Shown here piece after piece: positions 10,018 to 21,141 of a DNA stretch of 64,000 nt. Within the stretch, counting starts at the first letter, position 1, and each line of letters opens with the position of its first letter. A program made the position numbers and the translations under genes. The notes under the pieces were generated by a model. That model was not told where the DNA came from. It ran no database searches and saw only the letters and a program-made list of their open reading frames with translations. Source of the DNA: Peteryoungia algae (GTDB taxonomy: Bacteria; Pseudomonadota; Alphaproteobacteria; Rhizobiales; Rhizobiaceae); the NCBI RefSeq assembly GCF_030369675.1, contig NZ_CP128477.1, forward strand, positions 3,986,501-4,050,500, read 5' to 3'.

Positions 10018-11118
10018 ATGAAGGCTCATTTCATCCGTACGGCGTCGGTGGCCCTGGCGACGATCTTCATCGCATCGGCTGTCCAGGCGCAGGAACGCGT
10101 CGTCAACGTCTACAATTGGTCCGACTATATCGACGAATCCGTCCTCGCAGATTTTACCAAGGAAACGGGTATCAAGGTCGTTTATGACGTTTTCGATTCG
10201 AACGAATTGCTCGAGACGAAACTGCTCGCCGGTGGCTCGGGCTATGACGTCGTCGTGCCGACGGCGCCTTTCCTTGCTCGTCAGATCCAGGCCGGTGTTT
10301 TCCAGAAGCTCGACAAGTCGAAGCTGTCGAACCTGACCAATCTCTGGCCGATGGTCAGCGAGCGTCTGTCGAAATATGATCCCGGCAACGAATATGCCGT
10401 CAACTACATGTGGGGCACGACGGGCATTGGCTACAATGTCGCCAAGGTCAAGGAAGCGCTGGGCGCCGATTTCACCGTCGATAGCTGGGATACCATCTTC
10501 AAGCCGGAAAACGCCGAAAAACTGAAGGCCTGCGGTGTGAACATCCTCGACGCATCCGACGAGACCTTCGCCATCGCCATGAACTATATCGGCAAGGATC
10601 CCGACAGCAAGGAAGCCGCTGATCTGGAAGCGGGTGGCGAAGTCTACATGAAGATCCGCCCTTCGGTGCGCACCTTCAACTCGTCCGCATATATTGACGA
10701 TCTCGCCAATGGCGACGTCTGCGTCACGATCGGCTGGTCAGGCGATATTCTGCAGGCCAAGGCCCGCGCCGAGGAAGCCGAGAACGGCGTCGAGATCAAC
10801 TATGTGATCCCGAAGGAAGGCACCTACATGTGGTTCGACAACATGGCGATCCCCGCGGATGCCAAGAACGTCGCCGAAGCCCATGAGTTCATCAACTTCC
10901 TGATGCGCCCCGACGTGATCGCCAAAGCCTCCAACTATGTGCAGTATGCGAATGGCAACCTGGCCGCCCAGGAGCTTCTGGATCCAGAGGTCAAGGACAA
11001 CCCGGCCGTCTATCCGCCGGAAGACGTCATGTCCAAGCTCTTCACCATCTCGCCTTACGGCCCACGCGAGCAGCGTGTGTTGAACCGGGTCTGGACACAG
11101 ATCAAGACCGGTAGCTGA
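10018..11118 (+). CDS. potF: Polyamine ABC transporter, periplasmic binding protein
   Basis: The 366-residue protein starts with a Sec signal peptide (MKAHFIRTASVALATIFIASAVQA, cleaved after AQA around residue 24). The mature part begins with VNVYNWSDYID, the signature of the PotD/PotF class. It captures putrescine or spermidine in the periplasm. The open frame reaches 31 codons upstream, but AGGAGAAAAA directly precedes the ATG at 10018. It is the first of four co-directional genes (binding protein, ATPase, two permeases). A terminator-like hairpin follows it, which would let the binding protein be made in excess over the membrane components. Confidence 0.94.
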   Translation: MKAHFIRTASVALATIFIASAVQAQERVVNVYNWSDYIDESVLADFTKETGIKVVYDVFDSNELLETKLLAGGSGYDVVVPTAPFLARQIQAGVFQKLDKSKLSNLTNLWPMVSERLSKYDPGNEYAVNYMWGTTGIGYNVAKVKEALGADFTVDSWDTIFKPENAEKLKACGVNILDASDETFAIAMNYIGKDPDSKEAADLEAGGEVYMKIRPSVRTFNSSAYIDDLANGDVCVTIGWSGDILQAKARAEEAENGVEINYVIPKEGTYMWFDNMAIPADAKNVAEAHEFINFLMRPDVIAKASNYVQYANGNLAAQELLDPEVKDNPAVYPPEDVMSKLFTISPYGPREQRVLNRVWTQIKTGS

Positions 11119-11129
11119 CCGGACACGAA

Positions 11130-11161
11130 ATCGCCGGGCGCCCCAAGCGCCCGGCGATTTT
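11130..11161 (+). terminator. Attenuating hairpin between potF and potG
   Basis: A 12-bp perfect stem (ATCGCCGGGCGC / GCGCCCGGCGAT) around CCCAA is followed by TTT. It is placed within the operon, 12 bp after the potF stop, so it probably reduces rather than abolishes downstream expression. Confidence 0.7.
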
Positions 11162-11203
11162 CATCATGCTCTGGGTAACAAGAAAAACGGCTGGGATCGG
11201 GTA

Positions 11204-12358
11204 ATGGCGAAGACACTGGGGCCTGTTAAGCACAAATTTTCTCCTTGGACCGATGCGAATGCCGTTCCTTTCATCCGCTTCGAAAACGTCACCAAGCGGT
11301 TCGGCGATTTCGTCGCGGTCGATAATCTGAGTCTCGATATCTACGAGCGCGAGTTCTTTTCGCTGCTCGGGCCGTCCGGCTGTGGCAAGACAACGCTCAT
11401 GCGCATGCTGGCCGGCTTTGAAAAGCCGAGCTCAGGTCGCATCCTTCTGCAGGGGCAGGATCTCTCCGGCGTGCCGCCCTACAAGCGCCCCACCAACATG
11501 ATGTTCCAGTCCTATGCGCTCTTCCCGCACATGTCGGTCGAGAAGAACATCGCCTTTGGCCTGGAGCAGGACAACATGTCGAAGGGCGAGATCGAGGCCC
11601 GCGTCCAGGAAATGCTGAAACTGGTGAAGCTGGAGCAGTTCGCCAAGCGCAAACCCAACCAGCTCTCGGGTGGCCAGCGCCAGCGCGTCGCGCTCGCCCG
11701 TTCGATCGCCAAGCGCCCCAAGGTCCTGTTGCTCGACGAACCGCTCGGCGCGCTCGATCGCAAGCTGCGAGAGGAAACCCAGTTCGAACTGATGGACATC
11801 CAGACCAAGCTCGGCCTGACCTTCCTGATCGTCACCCATGACCAGGAAGAGGCGATGACCGTGTCCGATCGCATTGCCGTTATGGACAAGGGCATTCTCG
11901 TCCAGGTGGCAACACCCGCCGAGATCTACGAGGCGCCGAATTCGCGTTATGTCGCTGACTTCATCGGCGACATCAATATTCTCGAAGCCAAGGTGGAATC
12001 CAAGCAAGGCGAGGGACCGGCCGAACTGGTGCACATCGACAGCGACGGCGTAAAGATCATCGTCGAGCAGGCCTGCGATGCGACAGGGGGCGACAGCGTC
12101 GCCTTCGCCGTCCGGCCGGAAAAGGTGCAGATCTCGTCCACCCAGCCCGAAACGTCGACCGCCAACACGCTGCATGGTGAGGTCCTGGACATCGGGTATC
12201 TGGGTGACTTCTCGGTCTTCATTGTGCGCCTGGATGATGGCCGCATGTTCCGGGCCGCTCAGGCCAATGTCTCGCGGCTCGTCGATCGACCGATCACCTA
12301 TGGCGACATGGTCTGGCTCTCCTGGCCGGCCGATGCCGGCCTTGTCCTGACACGCTGA
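11204..12358 (+). CDS. potG: Polyamine ABC transporter ATPase
   Basis: The 384-residue protein powers the importer. Walker A is GPSGCGKTT (about residues 56-64), the signature is LSGGQRQRVALARS, Walker B is VLLLDEPLGALD, and the switch His is in VTHDQEEAM. A C-terminal TOBE-type beta domain follows from about residue 285. The length matches PotA/PotG proteins. It has an N-terminal extension of about 20 residues before the ABC domain, as in PotG. It is followed by permease genes with a 12-bp gap. Confidence 0.95.
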   Translation: MAKTLGPVKHKFSPWTDANAVPFIRFENVTKRFGDFVAVDNLSLDIYEREFFSLLGPSGCGKTTLMRMLAGFEKPSSGRILLQGQDLSGVPPYKRPTNMMFQSYALFPHMSVEKNIAFGLEQDNMSKGEIEARVQEMLKLVKLEQFAKRKPNQLSGGQRQRVALARSIAKRPKVLLLDEPLGALDRKLREETQFELMDIQTKLGLTFLIVTHDQEEAMTVSDRIAVMDKGILVQVATPAEIYEAPNSRYVADFIGDINILEAKVESKQGEGPAELVHIDSDGVKIIVEQACDATGGDSVAFAVRPEKVQISSTQPETSTANTLHGEVLDIGYLGDFSVFIVRLDDGRMFRAAQANVSRLVDRPITYGDMVWLSWPADAGLVLTR

Positions 12359-12370
12359 GGAGGATGCCCC

Positions 12371-13276
12371 ATGGCCGACAGTATCGCCGCCTCCAGATCC
12401 GGGTCCGCAAAATGGCTGGTCGTGATCATCCCCTATCTGTGGATGATACTCTTCTTCCTGACGCCCTTCCTGATCATCTTGAAGATCTCGCTGTCCGACA
12501 CGGCAATCGCCATGCCGCCCTACCGGCCGGTGCTGGAAGGCTTCGCGGTGATCGGCGATTTCATCAGCCAACTCGACTTTGACAACTATGTCTTCCTCAC
12601 GGAGGACTCTCTCTATTTCAACTCGTATGTCTCGTCGCTGCGCATCGCGCTGATTTCCACCTTCCTCCTGCTGCTCATCGGTTATCCGATGGCGCTCGCC
12701 ATGGCGCGAGCCTCTGTCAGCATTCGCCCGACCCTGGTCATGCTGGTCATCCTGCCATTCTGGACTTCCTTCCTGATCCGCGTCTATGCCTGGATCGGCA
12801 TCCTGAAGCCCGAGGGGCTGCTGACGGTGCTACTCCAATCGTTGGGCCTGATGGACGAAGGCAGCCAGGTGCAGATCTTCCGCACCGAGATCGCCGTCTT
12901 TATCGGCATCGTCTATTCCTACCTGCCCTTCATGGTGCTGCCGCTCTATTCCGCTCTCGAAAAGATGGATGGCACGCTTCTTGAAGCCGCGAGCGATCTC
13001 GGTTGCCCGCCCTGGAAGGCCTTCTGGAAGATCACCTTCCCGCTGTCGATCCCGGGTGTCATCGCCGGCTCGATGATCTGCTTCATCCCGATCACGGGCG
13101 AATTCGTCATTCCCGATCTTCTCGGTGGTGCCAACACGCTGATGATCGGCAAGACGTTGTGGACCGAGTTCTTCGGCAATCGCGACTGGCCGCTCGCCTC
13201 CGCCGTTGCCGTCCTGCTGCTTCTCATTCTGGTCGTGCCCATCGCCATCTTCCAGAACCAGCAGCAGAAAGCGTGA
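12371..13276 (+). CDS. potH: Polyamine ABC transporter permease
   Basis: This 301-residue inner-membrane permease has six predicted helices and the EAA loop EAASDLGCPPWKAFWKITFP, which docks with the ATPase. The first helix follows a 15-residue cytoplasmic leader. GAGGAG just upstream of the ATG overlaps the end of the ATPase gene region. It is followed by the second permease after 10 bp, so the pair are co-translated. Confidence 0.94.
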   Translation: MADSIAASRSGSAKWLVVIIPYLWMILFFLTPFLIILKISLSDTAIAMPPYRPVLEGFAVIGDFISQLDFDNYVFLTEDSLYFNSYVSSLRIALISTFLLLLIGYPMALAMARASVSIRPTLVMLVILPFWTSFLIRVYAWIGILKPEGLLTVLLQSLGLMDEGSQVQIFRTEIAVFIGIVYSYLPFMVLPLYSALEKMDGTLLEAASDLGCPPWKAFWKITFPLSIPGVIAGSMICFIPITGEFVIPDLLGGANTLMIGKTLWTEFFGNRDWPLASAVAVLLLLILVVPIAIFQNQQQKA

Positions 13277-13286
13277 GGGTGGGCCG

Positions 13287-14108
13287 ATGAGACCCGGAAA
13301 ATTTGACGCGACGATCCTGACACTCGGTTTCGCCTTTCTCTACATCCCGATCCTGATCCTGGTGATCTACTCCTTCAACGAGTCGAAGCTGGTGACGGTC
13401 TGGGGCGGCTTTTCGCTGAAATGGTACGGCGAGATGTGGCGCAATGCCGGGCTGATGAGCGCGGCCTGGGTCACGCTGCAGGTCGGCCTCCTGAGTGCTT
13501 CGCTCGGCACGGTCCTCGGGACGCTCGCCGCGCTGACACTAGTCCGCTTTACACGCTTCAAGGGACGCTTGCTGTTTTCGGGCATGGTCTATGCGCCGCT
13601 CGTCATGCCTGAGGTCATCACGGGCCTGTCACTGCTTCTGCTCTTCGTGGCGATCGGCGTCGACCGGGGTCTGATGACCGTCGTCATCGCACACACGACC
13701 TTCACCATGTGCTACGTGGCGATCGTCGTGCAGTCGCGCCTGCTCACCTTCGACACGAGCCTCGAAGAGGCAGCCCAGGACCTCGGCTGCCCGCCGGTCA
13801 AGACCTTCTTCAAGATCACCCTGCCTCTCATCCTGCCCGCCGTCATATCCGGCTGGATGCTGGCCTTCACGCTCTCGCTGGACGATCTCGTGATCGCGAG
13901 CTTCACAACAGGGCCGGGTGCGACGACGCTGCCGATCAAGATCTATTCACAGGTACGCCTGGGGGTCACACCCGAAATCAATGCCATCTGCACCATCCTG
14001 ATCGGCATCGTCACCATCGGGGTGATCATCGCATCTGTCGGCACAAAGCAGCGGGAACTCCAGCGGCAGCGAGACGAGCATGTCGCTGCGCGCGGCACCA
14101 CGGCCTGA
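13287..14108 (+). CDS. potI: Polyamine ABC transporter permease, second subunit
   Basis: The 273-residue protein has about six helices and the EAA loop EEAAQDLGCPPVKTFFKITLP. The ending (helix TIGVIIASVG, then a basic tail) matches PotI. The ATG at 13287 is preceded by GAGGGTGGGCCG; a longer in-frame reading into potH is an overlap artefact. It completes the potFGHI set. Confidence 0.94.
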   Translation: MRPGKFDATILTLGFAFLYIPILILVIYSFNESKLVTVWGGFSLKWYGEMWRNAGLMSAAWVTLQVGLLSASLGTVLGTLAALTLVRFTRFKGRLLFSGMVYAPLVMPEVITGLSLLLLFVAIGVDRGLMTVVIAHTTFTMCYVAIVVQSRLLTFDTSLEEAAQDLGCPPVKTFFKITLPLILPAVISGWMLAFTLSLDDLVIASFTTGPGATTLPIKIYSQVRLGVTPEINAICTILIGIVTIGVIIASVGTKQRELQRQRDEHVAARGTTA

Positions 14109-14128
14109 TCGGCACGGGAGCCGCCCGC

Positions 14129-14371
14129 TCAGCCCCGGGGCGGCATCAGCAGATAGGTGACCAGCCAGATAGGCAAGATGACGACGGCGCCTATCAGCAT
14201 TCGGGGTGCTGCCCAGGCAAAGGCAGACACGATGCCGTTATGCAAATCCTCCGCCGTCACGCCCAGCGTGTCGAGCGCGGCCCTCGGCGTTATGCCGAAG
14301 AAGGACAGAAGACTGCCTGCCAGCAGCGAGGCCAGCGCCAATTTGATGAAGCCTGATAGCAATGTCTGCAC
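14129..14371 (-). CDS. Small two-helix membrane protein (DUF6460-like)
   Basis: The 80-residue protein has a hydrophobic segment at about residues 8-27 (FIKLALASLLAGSLLSFFGI), then an amphipathic region. A second segment lies near 55-75 (MLIGAVVILPIWLVTYLLM). The phrase TPRAALDTLGVTAEDL matches what I recall of the DUF6460 family of Rhizobiales; the family name is from memory. Function unknown. It is convergent with potI and lies downstream of a divergent AsmA gene cluster. Confidence 0.65.
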   Translation of the reverse strand: MQTLLSGFIKLALASLLAGSLLSFFGITPRAALDTLGVTAEDLHNGIVSAFAWAAPRMLIGAVVILPIWLVTYLLMPPRG

Positions 14372-14457
14372 CTGTCGTCCCCCCCGGCGCCCCGACTCGT
14401 TCCATTCTAGTATTTGCAGTCTCGAATGAAACAGCGGGCAAGGGTCAGGTAAGACCT

Positions 14458-16338
14458 TTATTGACCTGCGGCCGGAAGAGGCGGAATCGGCGAGATGACG
14501 GGGTCATGCCACGAGCCACCGATAAAGAAGCGCAAAGGCGCTGTCGTTTGTGCCTTGGGGGCCACTTCTGAGAGCTCTCCCGTCAGCGCCAGAGCCTGAC
14601 GGCTGTAAGGGATGATGCCGGACAGAACGAGAGTGTCCCGTTCGCCCACGATCCGGGCCTTCTCCACTTCCGCCGAACCCTCCGAGAAGCGGACGGACAT
14701 GTCGAGGCTTCGGTAGTCGAACTCCCCAGTACCGGCCGCGCTCAGCTGGAAATAGGCCCGGTCGGTCGACATGCGCCGCAGTCCCTCCGCATTCAGCCCG
14801 CCGATTTCGCCATTGTCTGCGCGGATGTCGAGTCTGCCCGACATGGCATCGACATTGCGTTGCCATCCGGGCCCGGCAAGCTTGGCATCAAGCGTCAGTG
14901 AGCCGGTCCCCTTGAGCGAGAGGCTCCCGGGCGAAAGCCGGGATACCAGCGACCCGAGATCGATCCGATCCATCATCACGGCGATTTCGACGCCTTGGTC
15001 GACACCATGGCCACTCACGCTCAGGCGCGCCGAAAGCGCTCCCCCCATGAACCGCGTGTCCCCGATCACCAGCTTCAGCGCGTCGCCGCCACCGGTCAGG
15101 CTGGCACCGAGATCGGTCAGTTGGAAATTGCCAGCAGTGGCAGTCGCGGCGGACACCCGCATGTCGAAATCCACCCATCGGGTGAGGCTCGGCAGTCGCA
15201 CATTGGCGCGATCGCCCAAGTCGATGGACAGGGCCTGAAGGAAGTCGTCGATCTTGAGAAGATCGACCGCCACCGTTCCGATCAGCAGCGGTTTCGCGCC
15301 GGTGCGCTTCTTCAATGTGAGGATACCGTCGCCGGGGCTGCCATTGATCTTGAATTCGAGATTGTCGAAGCGCCACTCGTCTCCGGCATTCGTCACCTGC
15401 GCCTTCAACGAAGCGGTCTGCCACCGCTCCGTTCCGGCGACACGCAATCCGAGCACGGAGGCCGCCTGCGGCACATCCGAAACGCTCAGATCGACATCGG
15501 CTTGTTCCAGTCTGCCCCGGTTGAGGTCGATCACCCCCTTGAGCTGCCCCCGCATACCCGGAAGCGACGCGGAAATGTCGACCTGGCTCGCCGCGCCTCC
15601 GAGCAGCAGCAAGGGGGTAGGGGTCTGCAGGGAAAGCGACAGGCCACGGTCTTGCACATTGAACGTCGCCTGCCCGGAAAGAGGGGCCGCCAGGCGCGGC
15701 CAGTCGATCTTGGCATTGATCCGGTCGGCGACGATCCTGGCGCCGCTCCGCGCATCGATCAGGGTGATCTCGCCGTCGACGATTTCGACTGACCCGATTT
15801 CCGTCTTCTTGGTGTCGCCGTCAGACGCTGCTGTCGTCTGTGTGGCCAGCGCTTCGCGCACGGCCGCGTTCAACAGCCCGTCACCGCTCCAGTCCAGCCG
15901 TCCATCGACATCGCGCTCAATCCGGATCTGCGGCTGCTCGAACCGGAAGTCGTTGAAATCGGGTTTGCCTCTCACGGCCGAAAGGAGGCTGAATTCTGCG
16001 GACAGGCTCTGGATTTCAACGAAGGGCTCGTCGGGGTGGTCGCCCGCACGCCGAATGCTGACGCCATTGAGGGTCACTTCGGGGCGTGGCCAGAACCGCA
16101 GTTGGGCGACATCCTCGATCGACACGGGGTGTCCAGCCCATTGTGCCATGGACGATTCGATCGCCGATCGCACGACGGCACTGGAAATCAGATGCGGAGC
16201 GGCGACACGCAGGGAAACGGAGACGAGCGCGCCGAAAACGACCACCGAGAGCACGAGTTTGATCAGCCGCCGGGTCCGCCGACCGGGGCCGGCGCTTCCA
16301 GGGCTTTCAGATTGTCCGGCGCGTCGCGAGAATATCAT
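14458..16338 (-). CDS. AsmA-family protein
   Basis: The 626-residue protein has an N-terminal membrane helix at about residues 27-47 ([20 protein letters not shown]) followed by a long periplasmic beta-rich region. The AsmA N-terminal phrase [22 protein letters not shown] is present in substance. The C-terminal AsmA_2 domain includes [15 protein letters not shown]. Members bridge the envelope and affect outer-membrane lipid or protein assembly. The frame has good codon use and no interruption. The gene runs opposite to acsA. Confidence 0.85.
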   Translation of the reverse strand: MIFSRRAGQSESPGSAGPGRRTRRLIKLVLSVVVFGALVSVSLRVAAPHLISSAVVRSAIESSMAQWAGHPVSIEDVAQLRFWPRPEVTLNGVSIRRAGDHPDEPFVEIQSLSAEFSLLSAVRGKPDFNDFRFEQPQIRIERDVDGRLDWSGDGLLNAAVREALATQTTAASDGDTKKTEIGSVEIVDGEITLIDARSGARIVADRINAKIDWPRLAAPLSGQATFNVQDRGLSLSLQTPTPLLLLGGAASQVDISASLPGMRGQLKGVIDLNRGRLEQADVDLSVSDVPQAASVLGLRVAGTERWQTASLKAQVTNAGDEWRFDNLEFKINGSPGDGILTLKKRTGAKPLLIGTVAVDLLKIDDFLQALSIDLGDRANVRLPSLTRWVDFDMRVSAATATAGNFQLTDLGASLTGGGDALKLVIGDTRFMGGALSARLSVSGHGVDQGVEIAVMMDRIDLGSLVSRLSPGSLSLKGTGSLTLDAKLAGPGWQRNVDAMSGRLDIRADNGEIGGLNAEGLRRMSTDRAYFQLSAAGTGEFDYRSLDMSVRFSEGSAEVEKARIVGERDTLVLSGIIPYSRQALALTGELSEVAPKAQTTAPLRFFIGGSWHDPVISPIPPLPAAGQ

Positions 16339-16485
16339 TCTGGCCCGTGTCCAAGAGCTTCATCGAGTACTTGTGGCGGATATAGGAATTCTACCCCGCG
16401 TGCAACGAATGGACAGCCCGGCACCGGTTTCCCGGCTTTGTATCGCAGTGCGGTATGCTATAGGGAAAAGCAGAAGAGGAGGAGC

Positions 16486-18441
<1,956 letters not shown>

Positions 18442-18649
18442 CGGGAAAGTGTCCCGAAAGGCAGCAATTTCAGAACAATACCTCAAATGTGGGGTAGCTG
18501 CAGGGCGTGGCCGGTAAGAAAGCCTTAACCGGCCGCCGGCAACACTGTCGTCAACTTGGAGATGCGTGATCAGACGCGACGAGGACGGGAAAAAATGCCC
18601 CGGACCAGAAGTCGATTGCACCTTCACTCCGGTTCGACAGCATTGATTG

Positions 18650-18676
18650 GGGCGGCTTCGGCCGCCCTGTTTTTTT
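18650..18676 (+). terminator. Strong rho-independent terminator with UUCG loop
   Basis: GGGCGGC-TTCG-GCCGCCC followed by seven T (18670-18676). It ends rightward transcription 209 bp after acsA, and the long gap may be a 3' untranslated region or a small RNA. Confidence 0.85.
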
Positions 18677-18686
18677 GCCAGCGCGA

Positions 18687-20405
18687 TCAGCGCTTCTCGT
18701 CGAGCGACCGCGAAACAAGGATCACCGGAATAAGACCCGCAGCGATAATGATGATCGCCGCGACGGAAGCGTCCTGCGCCATGCCGCGCGACGCGTCTTC
18801 GTAGACGAGCGTGGCCAGCGTATTGAAGTTGAAGGGACGCAGCAGGATCGTTGCCGATAGCTCCTTCAGCGTCTCGATGAAGACGAGCAGTGCCGCTGTC
18901 AGCACGGCAGGTCGCAGATTGGGCAGAAGCACCTGGCGGAGTGTCTGCAGGCTCGAGCGCCCGAGGGTGCGGGCTGCCATGTCGAGATGGGGGGAAAGCT
19001 TCTGGAACCCGGCATCGACGGTGCCCTCGGCCATGGTGAGAAAGCGCACCGTATAGGCGTAAACGATCGCGAACCCGGTACCGGAGAGCATGAGCCCTGT
19101 CGAAATGCCAAGGCTTTCGCGCATCCAGCCGTCCAGCGCATTGTCGAAAGTCGCCAGCGGGATCAAGACCCCGATGCCGAGCACCGTTCCGGGAATGCCA
19201 TAGCCAAGCGCTGCGAGCCGTCCGGCGCTCACGGCCAGGCGCGAGCGATCCGTCCGCGCCGCATAGGAGAGCACGAAGGCGAGCAGCACGGTGATCACGG
19301 CTGCCGCCGACGAGACAAGGGTGGAATTCCAGAGCGCATCCAGGAGGCGGGGCTCAAGGAAGTCTTCGACCCGTCGGAGTGCAAACCCGCCAAGCACGAA
19401 AACCGGCACGACGAAACCGACCAGGATCGGGAGGAGGCAGATCAGGGTTGCGACCGCCGCCTTCGCGCCCGAAAGGCGCAGCCGCACCGCATCGGTCACG
19501 ATCGCCGTCGTCTTGTGGCTGCTGAAGCGCTGGCGCCTTCGCGCCCGCCGTTCGACAACGAGAAGTCCCGCGACGATCAAAAGCATGAAGCAGGCGATCT
19601 GCGCTGCACCCGCAAGGCTGCCGCGGTTCAGCCAGGTGTCATAGACCGAGAAGGTGAGCGTCTGCACGCCGAGATATTCGACCGCGCCGATATCGTTCAG
19701 CGTTTCCATCATGACCAGCGTCAGGCCGATCATGATCGCCGGCCGCGCCATCGGCACCTGGATGCGGGCAAAGACGCGCAAGGGGCTGGACCCGAGGGTC
19801 CGGGCGACGTCGGCGGCCGCGCGCCCTTGCATCAAGAACATCGAGCGGCAAGCGAGATAGACGTAAGGGTAAAGCACGGCCGACATGACCAGCACGGCAC
19901 CGGGAAGCGATTTCACGTCGAAGAAGCTGTAGTCGCGCGAGGAGGTGAAGCCGAACAGCGCCCGGTATCCGGTTTGCACGGGGCCGGTGAAGTCGAGAAA
20001 TTCGCCGAACGCATAGGCCGCCAGATAGGAAGGGATGGCCAGCGGCAGGACGAGTGCCGGGGAGAGAAGACGCCGCAACGGGAATTCGCAGGACGCGACC
20101 AGCCACGCGGAGCCGATTCCGACCGTGGCTGTGACCAGGCCTGTGAAGAGCAGCAGCCAGAAGGTGCGCATCCCTGCCCGCGGGATGACATTGGTCATCA
20201 TGTGCTGCCAGTTGTCCGGATCCGCCGAGAAGCCGATGACGAAGATTGCCGCGATCGGCATGAAGACGATTGCAGCCGTGATCAGCGCGGCCACGGTCGC
20301 ATAGCCGGGCCGTTTGCTGAGCGGCGTGCCGATGGTCGAAACGGAATGGGCTGTGCCCGGGTAAGGACGAGTGGACAAGCGGTCGGCCCTTGCGAGGTGC
20401 GGCAA
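18687..20405 (-). CDS. Iron(III)-type ABC transporter permease, two fused permease halves
   Basis: The 572-residue protein has about 12 predicted helices in two homologous halves. Each half carries an EAA-type loop (DVARTLGSSPLRVFARIQVP and DMAARTLGRSSLQTLRQVLLP). This layout is that of FbpB/AfuB/ThiP-type importers; iron is favoured by the RirA context 30 kb away. Start: TTG at 20405 preceded by GAGGA, and no ATG is available early in the frame. It lies 60 bp downstream of a LysE gene on the same strand. No ATPase is next to it. A periplasmic binding protein of the matching class is at 50047-51084. Confidence 0.82.
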   Translation of the reverse strand: MPHLARADRLSTRPYPGTAHSVSTIGTPLSKRPGYATVAALITAAIVFMPIAAIFVIGFSADPDNWQHMMTNVIPRAGMRTFWLLLFTGLVTATVGIGSAWLVASCEFPLRRLLSPALVLPLAIPSYLAAYAFGEFLDFTGPVQTGYRALFGFTSSRDYSFFDVKSLPGAVLVMSAVLYPYVYLACRSMFLMQGRAAADVARTLGSSPLRVFARIQVPMARPAIMIGLTLVMMETLNDIGAVEYLGVQTLTFSVYDTWLNRGSLAGAAQIACFMLLIVAGLLVVERRARRRQRFSSHKTTAIVTDAVRLRLSGAKAAVATLICLLPILVGFVVPVFVLGGFALRRVEDFLEPRLLDALWNSTLVSSAAAVITVLLAFVLSYAARTDRSRLAVSAGRLAALGYGIPGTVLGIGVLIPLATFDNALDGWMRESLGISTGLMLSGTGFAIVYAYTVRFLTMAEGTVDAGFQKLSPHLDMAARTLGRSSLQTLRQVLLPNLRPAVLTAALLVFIETLKELSATILLRPFNFNTLATLVYEDASRGMAQDASVAAIIIIAAGLIPVILVSRSLDEKR

Positions 20406-20465
20406 AGGCTTTCCTCTATCCGAAAGCCGACGCGATGAAAACCGCTGCTGTCGTCGCGCCTCCGG

Positions 20466-21107
20466 TCATCTGCGAAGAACGGCGAGGCTTTCCCCGATCA
20501 GCCGCAGGCCGAGCGCACCGATCACGGCGCCAGCCAGCCGGTCCACCCAGACTTTGCCGCCGAGATAGGCTCGCTGCGAGCGAGGGGTCGAAAAGACCAG
20601 GGCCACAATGGCATACCAGCCGGCCTCGATGAGGAAGATCAGCGGAGGTAGAGCAAGGATCAGCGCCAGCGGCGGGTCCTGCGGCATCACGGCGGCGAAG
20701 ATGCTGGCATAGACGACGGCTGTCTTGGGATTGCTGACCTGTGTGACGATGCCGAGGAAAAATGCACGCGATACGGCAAACCTGCTGCGTCCGTCCGCTG
20801 GAGTGACAGAAATCGGTTCGCGCGCGCCGCGCCAGATCGCTATGCCGAGATAGGCGAGATAGAGCCCGCCTGCACATTTCAGCACGAGATAGAGCCAGTC
20901 CACCTGCTGCAGCAGCGCAACGAGACCCGCGAGTGCGAGAATGGCGAAGAAGGCGCCGCCGAAGGCCATCCCGATGGCGGCTGCGAGCCCGTGCAGGCGC
21001 GAATTGCTGACCGAGATCCGCGAGACGAGCACGAAGCTCGGCCCGGGGCTCATCGCGCCGATCGCAATCGCAACCATGATGCCGACGGACATGCTGAAGG
21101 TGGCCAT
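20466..21107 (-). CDS. LysE-family amino-acid exporter
   Basis: The 213-residue membrane protein has about six helices. The N-terminal family signature GAMSPGPSFVLVSRISVSNS lies near residues 17-36, with GLYLAYLGIAIWRG in the middle. LysE/RhtB proteins export amino acids or homoserine lactones; the substrate cannot be read from sequence. The start has good spacing to its histidine-kinase neighbour, which ends 34 bp upstream on the same strand. Confidence 0.88.
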   Translation of the reverse strand: MATFSMSVGIMVAIAIGAMSPGPSFVLVSRISVSNSRLHGLAAAIGMAFGGAFFAILALAGLVALLQQVDWLYLVLKCAGGLYLAYLGIAIWRGAREPISVTPADGRSRFAVSRAFFLGIVTQVSNPKTAVVYASIFAAVMPQDPPLALILALPPLIFLIEAGWYAIVALVFSTPRSQRAYLGGKVWVDRLAGAVIGALGLRLIGESLAVLRR

Positions 21108-21141
21108 GTCGGTGTTGTCTCTACCTTCCGGCGCCTCAGTT

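Noticed and set aside
18556..18804. Rightward frame beyond acsA
   Set aside because: It crosses the strong terminator and runs antisense into the permease gene; no ribosome-binding site or recognisable motif.
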